A stretch of DNA of 64,000 bases. Origin: Trachythela sp. YZ-2020. Lineage: Eukaryota > Cnidaria > Anthozoa > Malacalcyonacea > Clavulariidae. Below, piece by piece: positions 22,601 to 32,200 of this stretch (its first letter is position 1; every line of letters starts with the position of its first letter). Below the pieces are notes generated by a model that was not told the DNA's origin, did no database searches, and saw only the letters and a list, made by a program, of their open reading frames with translations. The position numbers and the translations under genes were made by a program. The DNA is taken from positions 2,728,001 to 2,792,000 of the forward strand of contig JADLSH010000199.1 of the NCBI GenBank assembly GCA_016169945.1. The letters are read 5' to 3'.

Positions 22601-25600
22601 CTGAGTGCTGAAGGCGCGAGTCCTGTAGGGGTCCGGGGGAGTTTTTTCCCAGGAAAATTTTGAAATCTGGAGCTCTGAAATTGTAAAGCCAATAGTATTT
22701 CAATGTTTTAACTAAAACTTTAAAAATGTCTAACTATATAAGCCATAAAAACAATATTTCGTTAAACACAGACAAATCATTTACTCTGTAAACGACCCAA
22801 TGTATAAAGGGCCCAGGGAGTGGGGGGCCAATTTTGTGTGAGTGGGGGGCCATCAAGAGGGCCTGGGGGGCCAAGTGGCCCCCAGTATATATGTTAAAAT
22901 ATGCCTTGGGTAGAGGATGCTAATCATCCTTACTTGCAGCTGAAAACTGCGGGTTTGTGGAGACTACGCGTGAGGAAGGTTTACTGGCATTGAGGAAGGT
23001 TGAAAGTGAAACACTGAATAGAACATTGCAAAGTAGTAAGTACTAGACTAGTCAGGTTAGTATTAGTAGCAACAGTCAGCACTCAGTCAGACTAGCAGTA
23101 CTGCAATGACCAACTGGCAAACCTTCCCAGGTAAAAGCACGCATGTTGGAAAATTTCCAGTTATTTTGAGGTGGGTTTGGGAAAACCCAAATCCTACCCA
23201 GAGGAAGGTTGAAAACGTTCTGCAACTTTGCGAAGGGACACAGCACAAACGAGATCGGGTGGAAGGCTTACTGCGGCGCCTCAACCTCCCACCATACTAC
23301 CCATGTCTGATGACAGAGCACAACTACTGTAAGGCGGAAGAGTTCGTTTTGGTGATGGAGGAACACTGGAGGAACCAGAGAAAGTCCTCGAAGCACACGA
23401 GAGAACAAACCACAACTCTACTCGCATGAGTTTTCCAGCACATCAAGTCAGAGACTTAGCCTGGGTTCGTAGCTTACCCGTCCACTCAACGAGTGCCGAA
23501 GGCACGAGCAGCCTAGGGAGGTCCGGGGGCATGCTCCCCCTGGAAAATTTTGAAATCTGAGTTCCCTGAAAGCCTGGAAATGCACTCAATTTTTGCTAGT
23601 TGTTGTGAAACAAGCTTAATCATCTATGATCTATTGTTAAATATCTTAACAAATTTGAAGTCTGTACGATGTAGCAATGAAATAAAGACAAAATACTGGA
23701 GTTTTGTTTGTTTTTAAATATTTTTGCCCGTCCACTTTCAAAAATGCCCGTCCAAAAGACGGGTGGACAGCCTCTGGCTAAGCGCCTGCATAAAGTCAGA
23801 GCACTGGTATTCATCCACCTAAGAAATACTCCGCTACCCTCGACTTCAGTGGCAGGCTTGGCTCAGCGATGAGGGGCAGCGCGCTAACCTCATCGTCCCG
23901 TAAAACTGTCAACTGCTTCAATTTCTGTGTAGGTATGAAAAGAGGTGACATTGTCTCGGTATATTCCGATATTGATGGTCAGTGTAGGCGAGGTTTGACC
24001 AAAACATTTGTTGGGAGGAAAATATTTGTTGGAAATGGAAGAGCTGAAATGGCACGAAATGAAATATTCTGTACAGACACTGCGCCCAGGTATAGCTAAG
24101 ATGTGGGATTAGCTTTCTATGAGATATGTTTCAAATAATCATTGTACAAAGCAGCCAGCCACCTATTTATTAGCTGCATTTATTAACCACATGTCTTAAA
24201 AGACACATATGTTGATCTATGACTTGTTTCATTAATCAGTGGCCGATTCTTGTACTGTCTATTCGTATTTTTCCAATTTAGTGGTATTGCTATAAGCATA
24301 ACGGAAACATTATACCCGTCACCATCCCTGAATGGTTATTCTTCACACTGTGTATTCCTACAAAACCTACCATCAGTTCTGACGTCACATGTACTCGCGC
24401 CAAGGCCTGGGGAAAGAATTCTTGATATGTGCGCGGCCCCAGGTATGGGTCAGTTTTAAGTTACATTTTACTTTACCAGGTCAAAAGATTTTTTTCATGT
24501 ACTTCAGACACAACGCATGACAGCTTAACGTACGTTTACACGGTGCGATTTGTCGGGCCGATTTCAGATGCACGTTAATGATATTTGTAAAAGGAGTAGC
24601 CAACGTCATCTGACGGCTTCACCAAATGAAAATATTCGTCATTATCATTCAGCAAAACCTACAATTGGCCAGACTAATCGCAGCGTGTACCTTTATCCCT
24701 GAATAGTATAAACACCGAACCCCAAAGTTTGAGATATTTATCCGTCGAGATTTGAATTAATCTGTGACGTCCCAAGTATGTAAAATTTTTAATCAGATCA
24801 AATATTTTAGGTGGAAAAACAACGCACATTGCTCAAATCATGCAAGACAGGGTAAGGATGATGGCTGGGTAAATATCAAGATTTTTCTCGGCATCTCCTT
24901 CGAAGGGATTAATAGTAGAAGGTGTTTTTTAGACCTAGCCAGGAGCAGTTGCGAATTAGGACCAGGTCCTCTGGCAGGAATTGAACTTACGAGAAAAATC
25001 TTGATATTTACCCATACACCATATACTGGCATCACTCTCATCATATATACCGAACTTGCGGTTAATGCTCAGCAACTGGACTCTGTAGCTCAGTTTGTTA
25101 GAGCGCTGCACCGGAATCGCAGGGCCGCAGGTTCAATTCCTGCCAGAGGGCCTAAGTTGCATTTTTCGCAACTGCTCCTGGCTAGGTCTAAAAAATGTAT
25201 ATAAATTTCCGTTCGAGTATTCCATCTACTAACACCTTCTACTAAGGATGATGTCATTAATGAAGCATCGAATCAGTACATTCAAATGCTTGGATAAGCA
25301 TTGATATGAGCATAGACAAACGAGTAAAAACGAGCTTAATCATTACAGTGACTTGTGTTTTTAGGGTACAGTGTTCGCTCTGGACAAAAGCAAGCCAAAA
25401 ATCGAGAAGATCATGCGAAATATGCAGAACTTAAAGCTAACATGTATCAAACCATTTCTATGGGATGCAACAAAAGCTGTTACCGACATCGAGGATAACG
25501 AGAACGCACAAGGTGTGGTCATCAGTTGCAAAACGTCACACAGTATACATATAGGTTGATGTACGGTCAGGATGAAACAATTAGTGTATATGACCATTAC

Positions 25601-28600
25601 TAATGTAGTGCTGTATAGAGATTGCCTCGTTCTGTAAGAAACCCCTTTTGTCCTGGGATAGTCCAATTCATGAATGAAAGTTGTCCTTGAAAAATAACAC
25701 GGAAATTTATTAAGAACGAGGCAGCTCCATGGTCACGTTCTATCAAATACAATATATATTTCTCAAACTCATTAATAATTCATGAGCAAAACACAAAGGA
25801 AATCACCACCGTATCGTTGTCTTGATACCACGGTAATAAACACCCATAAATTAACTCAACTTTCGCGTTGAATTTCTCTTTAAATACTGGTTTGTTTGAG
25901 AAGCTATATCCATACACTCGAAGTCGTTTATTATACTGATTTAAAAACCTCAAAGTATGTTAAAAAACTCGGCTAGCGCCTTGTTTTTCAACACACTTTT
26001 CGGTGTTTCAAATCACTATAATAAACTCCTTCTCGTGTATGATATATTACATCATTTACCTAAGAACAATACCACTGTGTTCATGTAGTTTTCTTCTTAG
26101 ACTCCATTGAAGTAGATTCTTGTTGACCTAAACATAAAGAGTAGGGATGAGTGAATCATGAAGGCCCTTTGATAGATAACCGACTAGTATACTCTATAAC
26201 TCTACTAGTATAGATAACCTTAGGACAATTCTCACGATGGTCAACTTTTCTGTTTGCATGAGGGTCAAAACATGATAACTGGTCACTTACAGATAAAAAC
26301 ATGGGACCACATCCATTGGGAGTTTGGGGAAATAGTGGTCACTCATGTGACTTGATGATTGCCAATTGATGGACAAATCTGGATTGCCAATGAACCATTC
26401 CCCTATTAGACTAACTTTTGAACTAGGAAATTGTATCAGTACAGCTGGAAAGAGCATCCTAAGTTTAGTAAAATTGCAAGGTTTGGTTGCGAAATGTCGT
26501 AAAATGTGGAAAATATAGCGCTGTGAAGTTGGTAAATTTTCTATATTTTTGTATTACGCGCGGAAAACGGTTACCACTTTTAAAAAAGTGGTAACCGTTT
26601 TGCGTGCGTAATACAAAAATATACAAAATTTACCAACTTCACATATTTTTACTAAACTAAAGTTGCTCTTTCCAGCTGTACTGATACAATTTCCTAGTTC
26701 AAAAGTTAGTTTAATAGGGGAATGGTCCATTGATGGACAAATCCAATGCCAATTGACGGACAAATCTGGACACCCCACCAGCCGCCCTAAAAGCCAATTG
26801 TCAGCTGTCAGTACGATATTTTGTAAGATGTCAGTGCCAAAAGTGCTGTATCATCGATCGTTTGTGAGCTATCAATCACTTGTTAAAGGTCTCTTGTAAG
26901 GTGTCAGTCAATTCAAAAGTCCCCTGGCAAGATTTTCGCACGATCACAGGAAAAACATGGCAAAATCTTGACACGATCTTGCAGGATTTAGAAAAGATCT
27001 TGGGAAGATGTGAAGTAACGAGTTTTAATCCCAGCTTCACAAACACTCGGGACCTGTATATAGGATGTTAAATGTACTGAAGATGTTGAACTATAGGTTT
27101 AAAATGCCAGTGAGATACCCTCACTATATTATTTTAATTTTAGAATTACTCAAGCCACCATTCCCACCCTGCTCGTTTGATCGCATTCTACTTGATGGTC
27201 CCTGCAGTGCCCTAGGTCAGCGGCCTCAACATTCATTTAAAAAATCCCGTCAAGAACTTGAGTCGTTTCCAGTCTACCAGAGAAAACTTCTGAACGCGGT
27301 AGGTAAATATATTGAAGGGTTTTTGTTGAGAGAAAATGATATACATATTTTGGACCTGACCAGGAGCAGTTGCGAAAATGCAATTATAGGCCATCTGGCA
27401 GGAACTGAACTGCGGCCCTGCGATCCGGTGCAGCGCTCTCTGACCACTATGCTACAGAGTCCAGTCTCCAAGAGCTAACCTTGTGGTTATGTATATATAC
27501 TAGGCTGATACCAACAGGGGCGTAACTACTGGGGTGGGGGGTTTGGGGAGATGAGTCCGAAAAACCACGACAGCTTAATTATTGTAGAATTTTACCTACA
27601 CTGAGTTCTGAGATGTCATCGATAGACATCATTTAATGTTCCTTGATATTTTCCAGGCAGTAAAATTGTTAAAAACTGGCGGAACATTAGTCTATTCCAC
27701 ATGCACAATAACATCCGAAGAGAACGAAAGACATGTCGCCTGGGCGCTAGAGAAATTCCCTTGCTTGCAGTTAGTTAAACAAGTGAGTAATATATACAAT
27801 AATTCACCTAGTATACATGAAATTTCATCTCGAATTATAATCTTTTCTCAGTCTCACGCAAAACTTGCTACAAGGTTGTTTCAACAAGCGAATTTGTTGA
27901 TTTCAGTAAGCGTTACTGGGCAGCAGATGGTCAACGTCAAAAGTGTTGACACTTCTTATAGGAGCAAGCAAATTACATTGCATCTATCATTCTATTTAGA
28001 GAATGGTTGCATGCACCCACACAGCCAATCGCGTGCGAGCGTTTCAGTGTTCTATATTCCGTAAGCTTGCAGCACACGAAAGCTCTTGACTGAGCTCACC
28101 ACCACGAGAGGTCGTAGCTTAGCAAGTTACTCTGATATCAAACACGATAGATCTTTGTCTCACGGCCTCGCGAGGTAAAATTCTCAGCAAAAACCACGCG
28201 CACACGAGAGTGTGTGGCTGATCAAACGGTCTCGCGAGGTCGTTACCTCAGTCAAGAGCTTCCGTGTGTGGCAGGCTGTAGACCACTGATACACTGTGTA
28301 CAGTGACTCTAGTTGAATTCATTAGTGCCTTTACTTCATTAGCAACTCTATATACAGATGCCTATTCAAGTAAAAACACTCTTATTGGTAAATCCAAATT
28401 AAATCACCAATGACAACATAATTGTTGACAAGATTTTTACATGCCGGACAAATAGTTTGTAAAATCACTAAAATCACCTTTTATTTCAATATAATTATTA
28501 TTGATGTTCTTAGGATATTCACATTGGTGGTTTTGGATTGGCGAACTGTGGTTTGACGGAAGAACAACGACTATTAGTTCAAAGATTTGATCCGCTTGAC

Positions 28601-28696
28601 ATTGATAGACAAACATGTTATAAAGACAGACACTCGGCAGATTGTGATACAATTGGCTTCTTTATTGCAAAGTTTTATAAAAAGGAAGCGACGTGA
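19615..28696 (+). CDS. NSUN6: NSUN6 RNA cytosine-5 methyltransferase
   Basis: Ten exons: 19615-19701, 20804-20950, 22259-22457, 23933-24089, 24282-24442, 24811-24851, 25365-25512, 27144-27298, 27657-27782, 28514-28696. All phases join, giving 467 residues, against 469 in human. NSUN6 places m5C at C72 of tRNA-Cys and tRNA-Thr and in some mRNAs. It has a PUA RNA-binding domain (about 115-215: YQCGTAVLRGAHVFAPGV, GMKRGDIVSVYSDIDGQC, FVGNG) inserted before the Rossmann methyltransferase fold. SAM motif DMCAAPGGKT is at 245-254, split by an intron. LDGPCSALGQRP has Cys334, the motif IV release cysteine, and YSTCTIT has Cys381, the motif VI nucleophile; both match human C326 and C373 with an offset of eight. 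The ending DTIGFFIAKF is typical. Nothing is broken. Introns carry SINEs, MITEs and foldbacks. Confidence 0.97.
20434..20709. mobile_element. TTAA-flanked MITE with internal duplication
   Basis: It begins TTAACCCATTAACTGGC and ends GCAAGCTAATGGGTTAA. TTAA at both ends and the CCCATTA inverted end resemble piggyBac-type MITEs. The internal segment CTACCACTGACGAGTAAAAT occurs twice. A related end is at 62512-62596. Confidence 0.65.
22028..22132 (+). mobile_element. Short copy of the palindromic TTGTTRACAAG family
   Basis: It opens CACACGTAAAAATCTCACAT and runs into TGGTTGACAAGTTGTTGACT and similar. It is truncated to about 100 bp, in an NSUN6 intron. Confidence 0.6.
22543..22908. mobile_element. 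hAT-type MITE with perfect 8-bp target duplication
   Basis: Ends CAGGGCATATTTTAA and TTAAAATATGCCTTG are inverted repeats, and GGTAGAGG flanks on both sides (22535-22542 and 22909-22916). The 366-bp interior has runs of GTGGGGGGCC and no ORF. It is just downstream of the third NSUN6 exon. Confidence 0.9.
22961..23240. repeat. Dispersed repeat with GAGGAAGG motifs, copy 1
   Basis: CGTGAGGAAGGTTTACTGGC, TTGAGGAAGGTTGAAA, GCAGTACTGCAATG and GTAGGATTTGGG-type strings are shared with copies at 45403-45480 and 60155-60420. It is unclassified, with no clear ends. Confidence 0.6.
23471..23775. mobile_element. Degenerate hAT-like MITE
   Basis: The two sides contain TACCCGTCCAC and GACGGGTGGACAGCC in inverted orientation. 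The interior shares GGTCCGGGGGCATGCTCCCC and GAAAATTTTGAAATCTG with the 22543 element. The target duplication was not resolved. Confidence 0.45.
24531..24692. mobile_element. Foldback MITE, GATTTGTCGGGCC family, copy 1
   Basis: The left end ACGTTTACACGGTGCGATTT runs into GTCGGGCCGATTTCAGATGC and an inverted, more degenerate right end with AATCGCAGCGTGTACC. Better copies are at 34504 and 42411. Confidence 0.65.
24855..25012 (-). mobile_element. tRNA-derived SINE copy (antisense)
   Basis: GACCTAGCCAGGAGCAGTTGC and CTCTGGCAGGAATTGAACTT give the complement of the SINE head and body seen at 25063-25205. Short direct strings (GAGAAAAATCTTGATATTTA) close the unit. Confidence 0.65.
25063..25205 (+). 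mobile_element. tRNA-derived SINE copy (sense)
   Basis: It carries a polymerase III A box (TAGCTCAGTTTG, 25087-25098) and B box (GGTTCAATTCC, 25130-25140) in tRNA-like spacing. GCAACTGCTCCTGGCTAGGT follows. The acceptor stem pairs poorly and the anticodon loop lacks U33, so this is a SINE head and not a tRNA gene. Confidence 0.75.
26363..26772. mobile_element. Long foldback element, arms about 200 bp
   Basis: The arms start TTGATGGACAAATCTGG and end with the inverted copy of GGACAAATC. The centre near 26577 reads GTTACCACTTTTAAAAAAGT. Matching internal strings include ACAGCTGGAAAGAGC versus GCTCTTTCCAGCTGT. It lies in the NSUN6 intron before the motif IV exon. Confidence 0.8.
27300..27472 (-). 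mobile_element. tRNA-derived SINE copy next to an NSUN6 splice donor
   Basis: It contains GACCTGACCAGGAGCAGTTG, CTGGCAGGAACTGAACTGCG (B box complement) and the A box complement near TGCTACAGAGTCCAG. It begins within a few bases of the donor at 27299. Confidence 0.7.
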
Positions 28697-29232
28697 GAAA
28701 AACGGAATTAGCGCAACACATAAGAAATGTAATGATAAACATTAATAAAAAATAAGACTATAAACTCTGACTGAAATATAGCAACTGTACATACTTACAT
28801 CATTTACTCCCACCAGGCCATGCCATAAATATATCCCAATTTACCTCAGATTGTACTTTCATTGACTTTCCATTAGTTCAACTTTCAGAGCGACATTCTA
28901 GCAAACTGGAGGTTACATTGTACCAGCAAAACAAGTCAAAGAAAAGCTGTAAATTGTTGGTCCTTCCGCTATTTTTTCCACTGGTCCTTATCCCTTATTC
29001 ATTCACTTTGGAGTAAAAAGGATGATGAGATTGTAATTAAAATACTTTAATCTGTCTTTTACTTTCTATCTTCAACATAATTCGTATACATTAGTTAATG
29101 CAAAGTAATATTTACAAAGCAATACAAATAATAATGCACATACAGTCTTCACAGTGTTTTAAAATGTTTATATTATTTTATGTAGTCTGTACATTACTTC
29201 GGGCCGGACTCAGTAATACCAAACAAATGTTC
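28697..29232. other. Spacer between convergent NSUN6 and the coiled-coil gene
   Basis: It contains the NSUN6 3' UTR with AATAAA at 28744-28749. ATTAAA on the minus strand (29046-29051) could serve the opposite gene. No further exon is seen. Confidence 0.55.
28744..28749 (+). terminator. NSUN6 polyadenylation signal
   Basis: AATAAA lies 48 bases after the NSUN6 stop codon. Confidence 0.6.
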
Positions 29233-32200
29233 TTACGCGGACTTCAAAAGGTCTTCAAGTTGACTTCGTAATTCTAGAAAATGGAAAACTTTTAGTAAAT
29301 ATATATACTGCAGAGTAATTACTCTTACAACAAATATGTTTAATATATAGTTATAAGGCGTATTTGCCTATATGAGCGAACCGAGTAACTTAACTTGGTA
29401 CAAATTACTTACCGTGGTATTTCTTTTCAGCAAAACCATTATTTTGATGCATGTTGGAAAGTTTACCTAAATCAGAGGTTTACAAAATTTCAGGCAACTA
29501 CACTCTAAACACAGTTTGGGTAAATACTAAGATTTTTCTCGGCATCTCGTTCGATGGGAATAATAGTTGATGGTGTTTGTGGATGGCATATTCGAACGAA
29601 AATTTATATACATTTTTAGACCTAGCCAACAATGCAACCTTAGGCCCTATGGCAGGAATCGAACCTGCGGCCCTGCGATTCCGGTGCAGCGCTCTAACTA
29701 TAACTGAGCTACAGAGTCCAGTTGCTGAGCATGTTGCGGTTAATGCTCAGCAACTGGACTCTGTAGCTCAGTTGGTTAGAACTAAGAATAACACTATATA
29801 TTTGGGTTAAGTTCATTTTCCACAGATCTAACCCTTCAGAAATTGGGTTGATTTAACTTCCTGCATGTTAATGAAGTTTAATATGTAAAAAAATCATACA
29901 GTACTTTGGACAAATAGCAACTTAGCAAGACAATAAACACAACAGATGCATTTTGTGGCATACATTATGGGCAAGGAAGTGCTCGAACGGTCTAGAAGCT
30001 CTAGCTAACGTAAGTTTTACCTAGAGGAAGAGGAGGACCACTAGGTTGCAGAGGGGGTGAGCCAGCTCTGTGCATTTTGTTCAGCGAGTTGAGTTCTAAT
30101 GGTCTGGGGACCACTATTGCCTATTAGTAGAATCATACTAGTATACTATTGCAAATGCTGTAATTTGATTGGCTACGCTACCCGCTATCTAATTGTCGAT
30201 AGATAGCGAGTAGCGAAACAGCCATCTCCTCGGCGCGATTTTTAACGAATTTATTTCAATAAATTATGAAAAACGTTTTGAAATACTGTTTTCTTGCTGG
30301 TTTCTACTAAAACAATTAGATTATTCGCTCTCGATTTCTATGAGATGATAGTTCATTCGGGCTTCGCCCTCATCAACTATCACCTCATAGAAATCTTGAG
30401 CTCATAATCTAATTGTTAATTGGTTATGCTGAGACAATAAGGGTACTCAAGACCTGACAGAGCATGCAAAAACTGTAGGTTTTCTAGAGGAAAAGGTGAA
30501 CCTCTAGATAAAATGGGAACAGGCGAACGCCGTTCAGGTCAGCCAGCTCGTTGACATTGAGTTCTAGTTGAACTGGTGACCAAGTATTGGTAAGCGGTAC
30601 TCAACTAAGGTTTGACTGACCCATCGAGTCCCTAGGTCAGGTCATTAGGTCGCATTTATGACCTGAAAAATGCACTTCACGTGGCGAAGTTTGATTCTGG
30701 GGCTTCGGTGGCGCAGTCGTCAGTGCAAGCGTCTTTCACCTCTGAGTCTTGAGTTCGATTCTCGCTGAGGACTTTACTCATCACATCATGAAAAAGAGTA
30801 GTCAAACGCTCTCGTCAGTGTCGTGGGCTTTCACTCGGGCACTCCTTCCTCCAGGAAAGTTGACTGGGTGTGGTTGGGTTATACAGATTCATACAAAGTA
30901 ATATCACAATCACAATTGAATAGAAAGGAGTAGTGTAAGTATATGTAATGCGAGATACTGGATGTAATCGGTCACTGAAAAGCCCCAATGGGGAGTGAAC
31001 TGAATAATGTAATGTATAATGTATAATGTATTTAACGTCCTGGTTGAATAAACCAGATTATGCTACAGGTGTATATAGAACCAGGCGCCTGGTTAGAAGT
31101 TAACCCCATTCAGATAAAATTAACCAGAGTTGTTTTCGAGTGTATATACAAAATACTTGTGAAATAATAAGTACTATGTTATATATCACACATGATTTTT
31201 ACCTTTAAGCGTTCTGTTCTCAGCCTCAAGCAAAACCATGCGTTCCTCAACTTGTGAAAGATGCTGTTGCATTTGTGATTTGAATTCCTCAAAGGCAGCT
31301 AGAATTGACATAAATTTATGAAAAATTATCAAATTGTAAGGCCAGTAGTGTACATAGAGTTTGAAAACACTAGGTGTTGTAAATAGCTTCGGAAAAAGCT
31401 ACACTCAGTCTGATGTATAAAAACATCGGCGATAAAAATAATTGTATATACAGGGTGTATTAAAAAAAAGGTAATCCAACTTTGACTGGTTGCTGTGCGT
31501 CAAATACTGGGTTAAATGACGTTAAATTACATATAACGAAAGAACAACTCTTTAGCTTTCCAATTATGCTTTTCATGTTTCATTACGGACAACATTGACC
31601 GAGTACTCGTCTGGTTAAAATTGTTGGTCGAAATTGCATTCTTCCACCGATGGGAATTAACCCGCGCAAATCGAAGCAAATTTAATTCCCAAAAGGCCCA
31701 GTTGAGCACAGATGTCCGTAATGAAACATGAAAAGCATCATTGGAAAGCTAAAGAGTTGTTATTTCGTTCTATGTAAAAATTAAATCATTTAACCCAGTA
31801 TTTGACGCACAGTAACCAGTCAAATTTGGATTACCTTTTTTTTATACACCCTGTATATTAACAATTTACAATGTATAACAATAAGCTAATACCAGTGAGG
31901 CCAATTCATAGTGTCGATTGCGCATCCAAATGACGCGTTCTGCGTCGGGATAAAATTGCAGTTGAATCATAACATGTAGCTGAGACTGAAAGATTTAATA
32001 TATTATCATTTGAATATGATGAGTTAGCTACCTTTAATTGATTTCAGTTCTTGTTCAGCCATATCTCGTTTCATTTTCTCTTTACATAATTCTGCCACAG
32101 TCTGTAGATCTATACAAACCAAAGAGGTTCAAAAACATTTACCATACTTTGCTGAACAAAAGTTTAAAAATTAGTTTTCTCTGCTGAAATGTTCTTACGT

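Noticed and set aside
25080..25155. Possible tRNA gene
   Set aside because: A and B boxes are present, but the acceptor stem does not pair properly, U33 is missing and the unit continues into a SINE body repeated elsewhere.
29640..29720. Possible tRNA gene on the minus strand
   Set aside because: Same SINE family; an insertion in the D-arm region and the shared SINE body argue against a functional tRNA.
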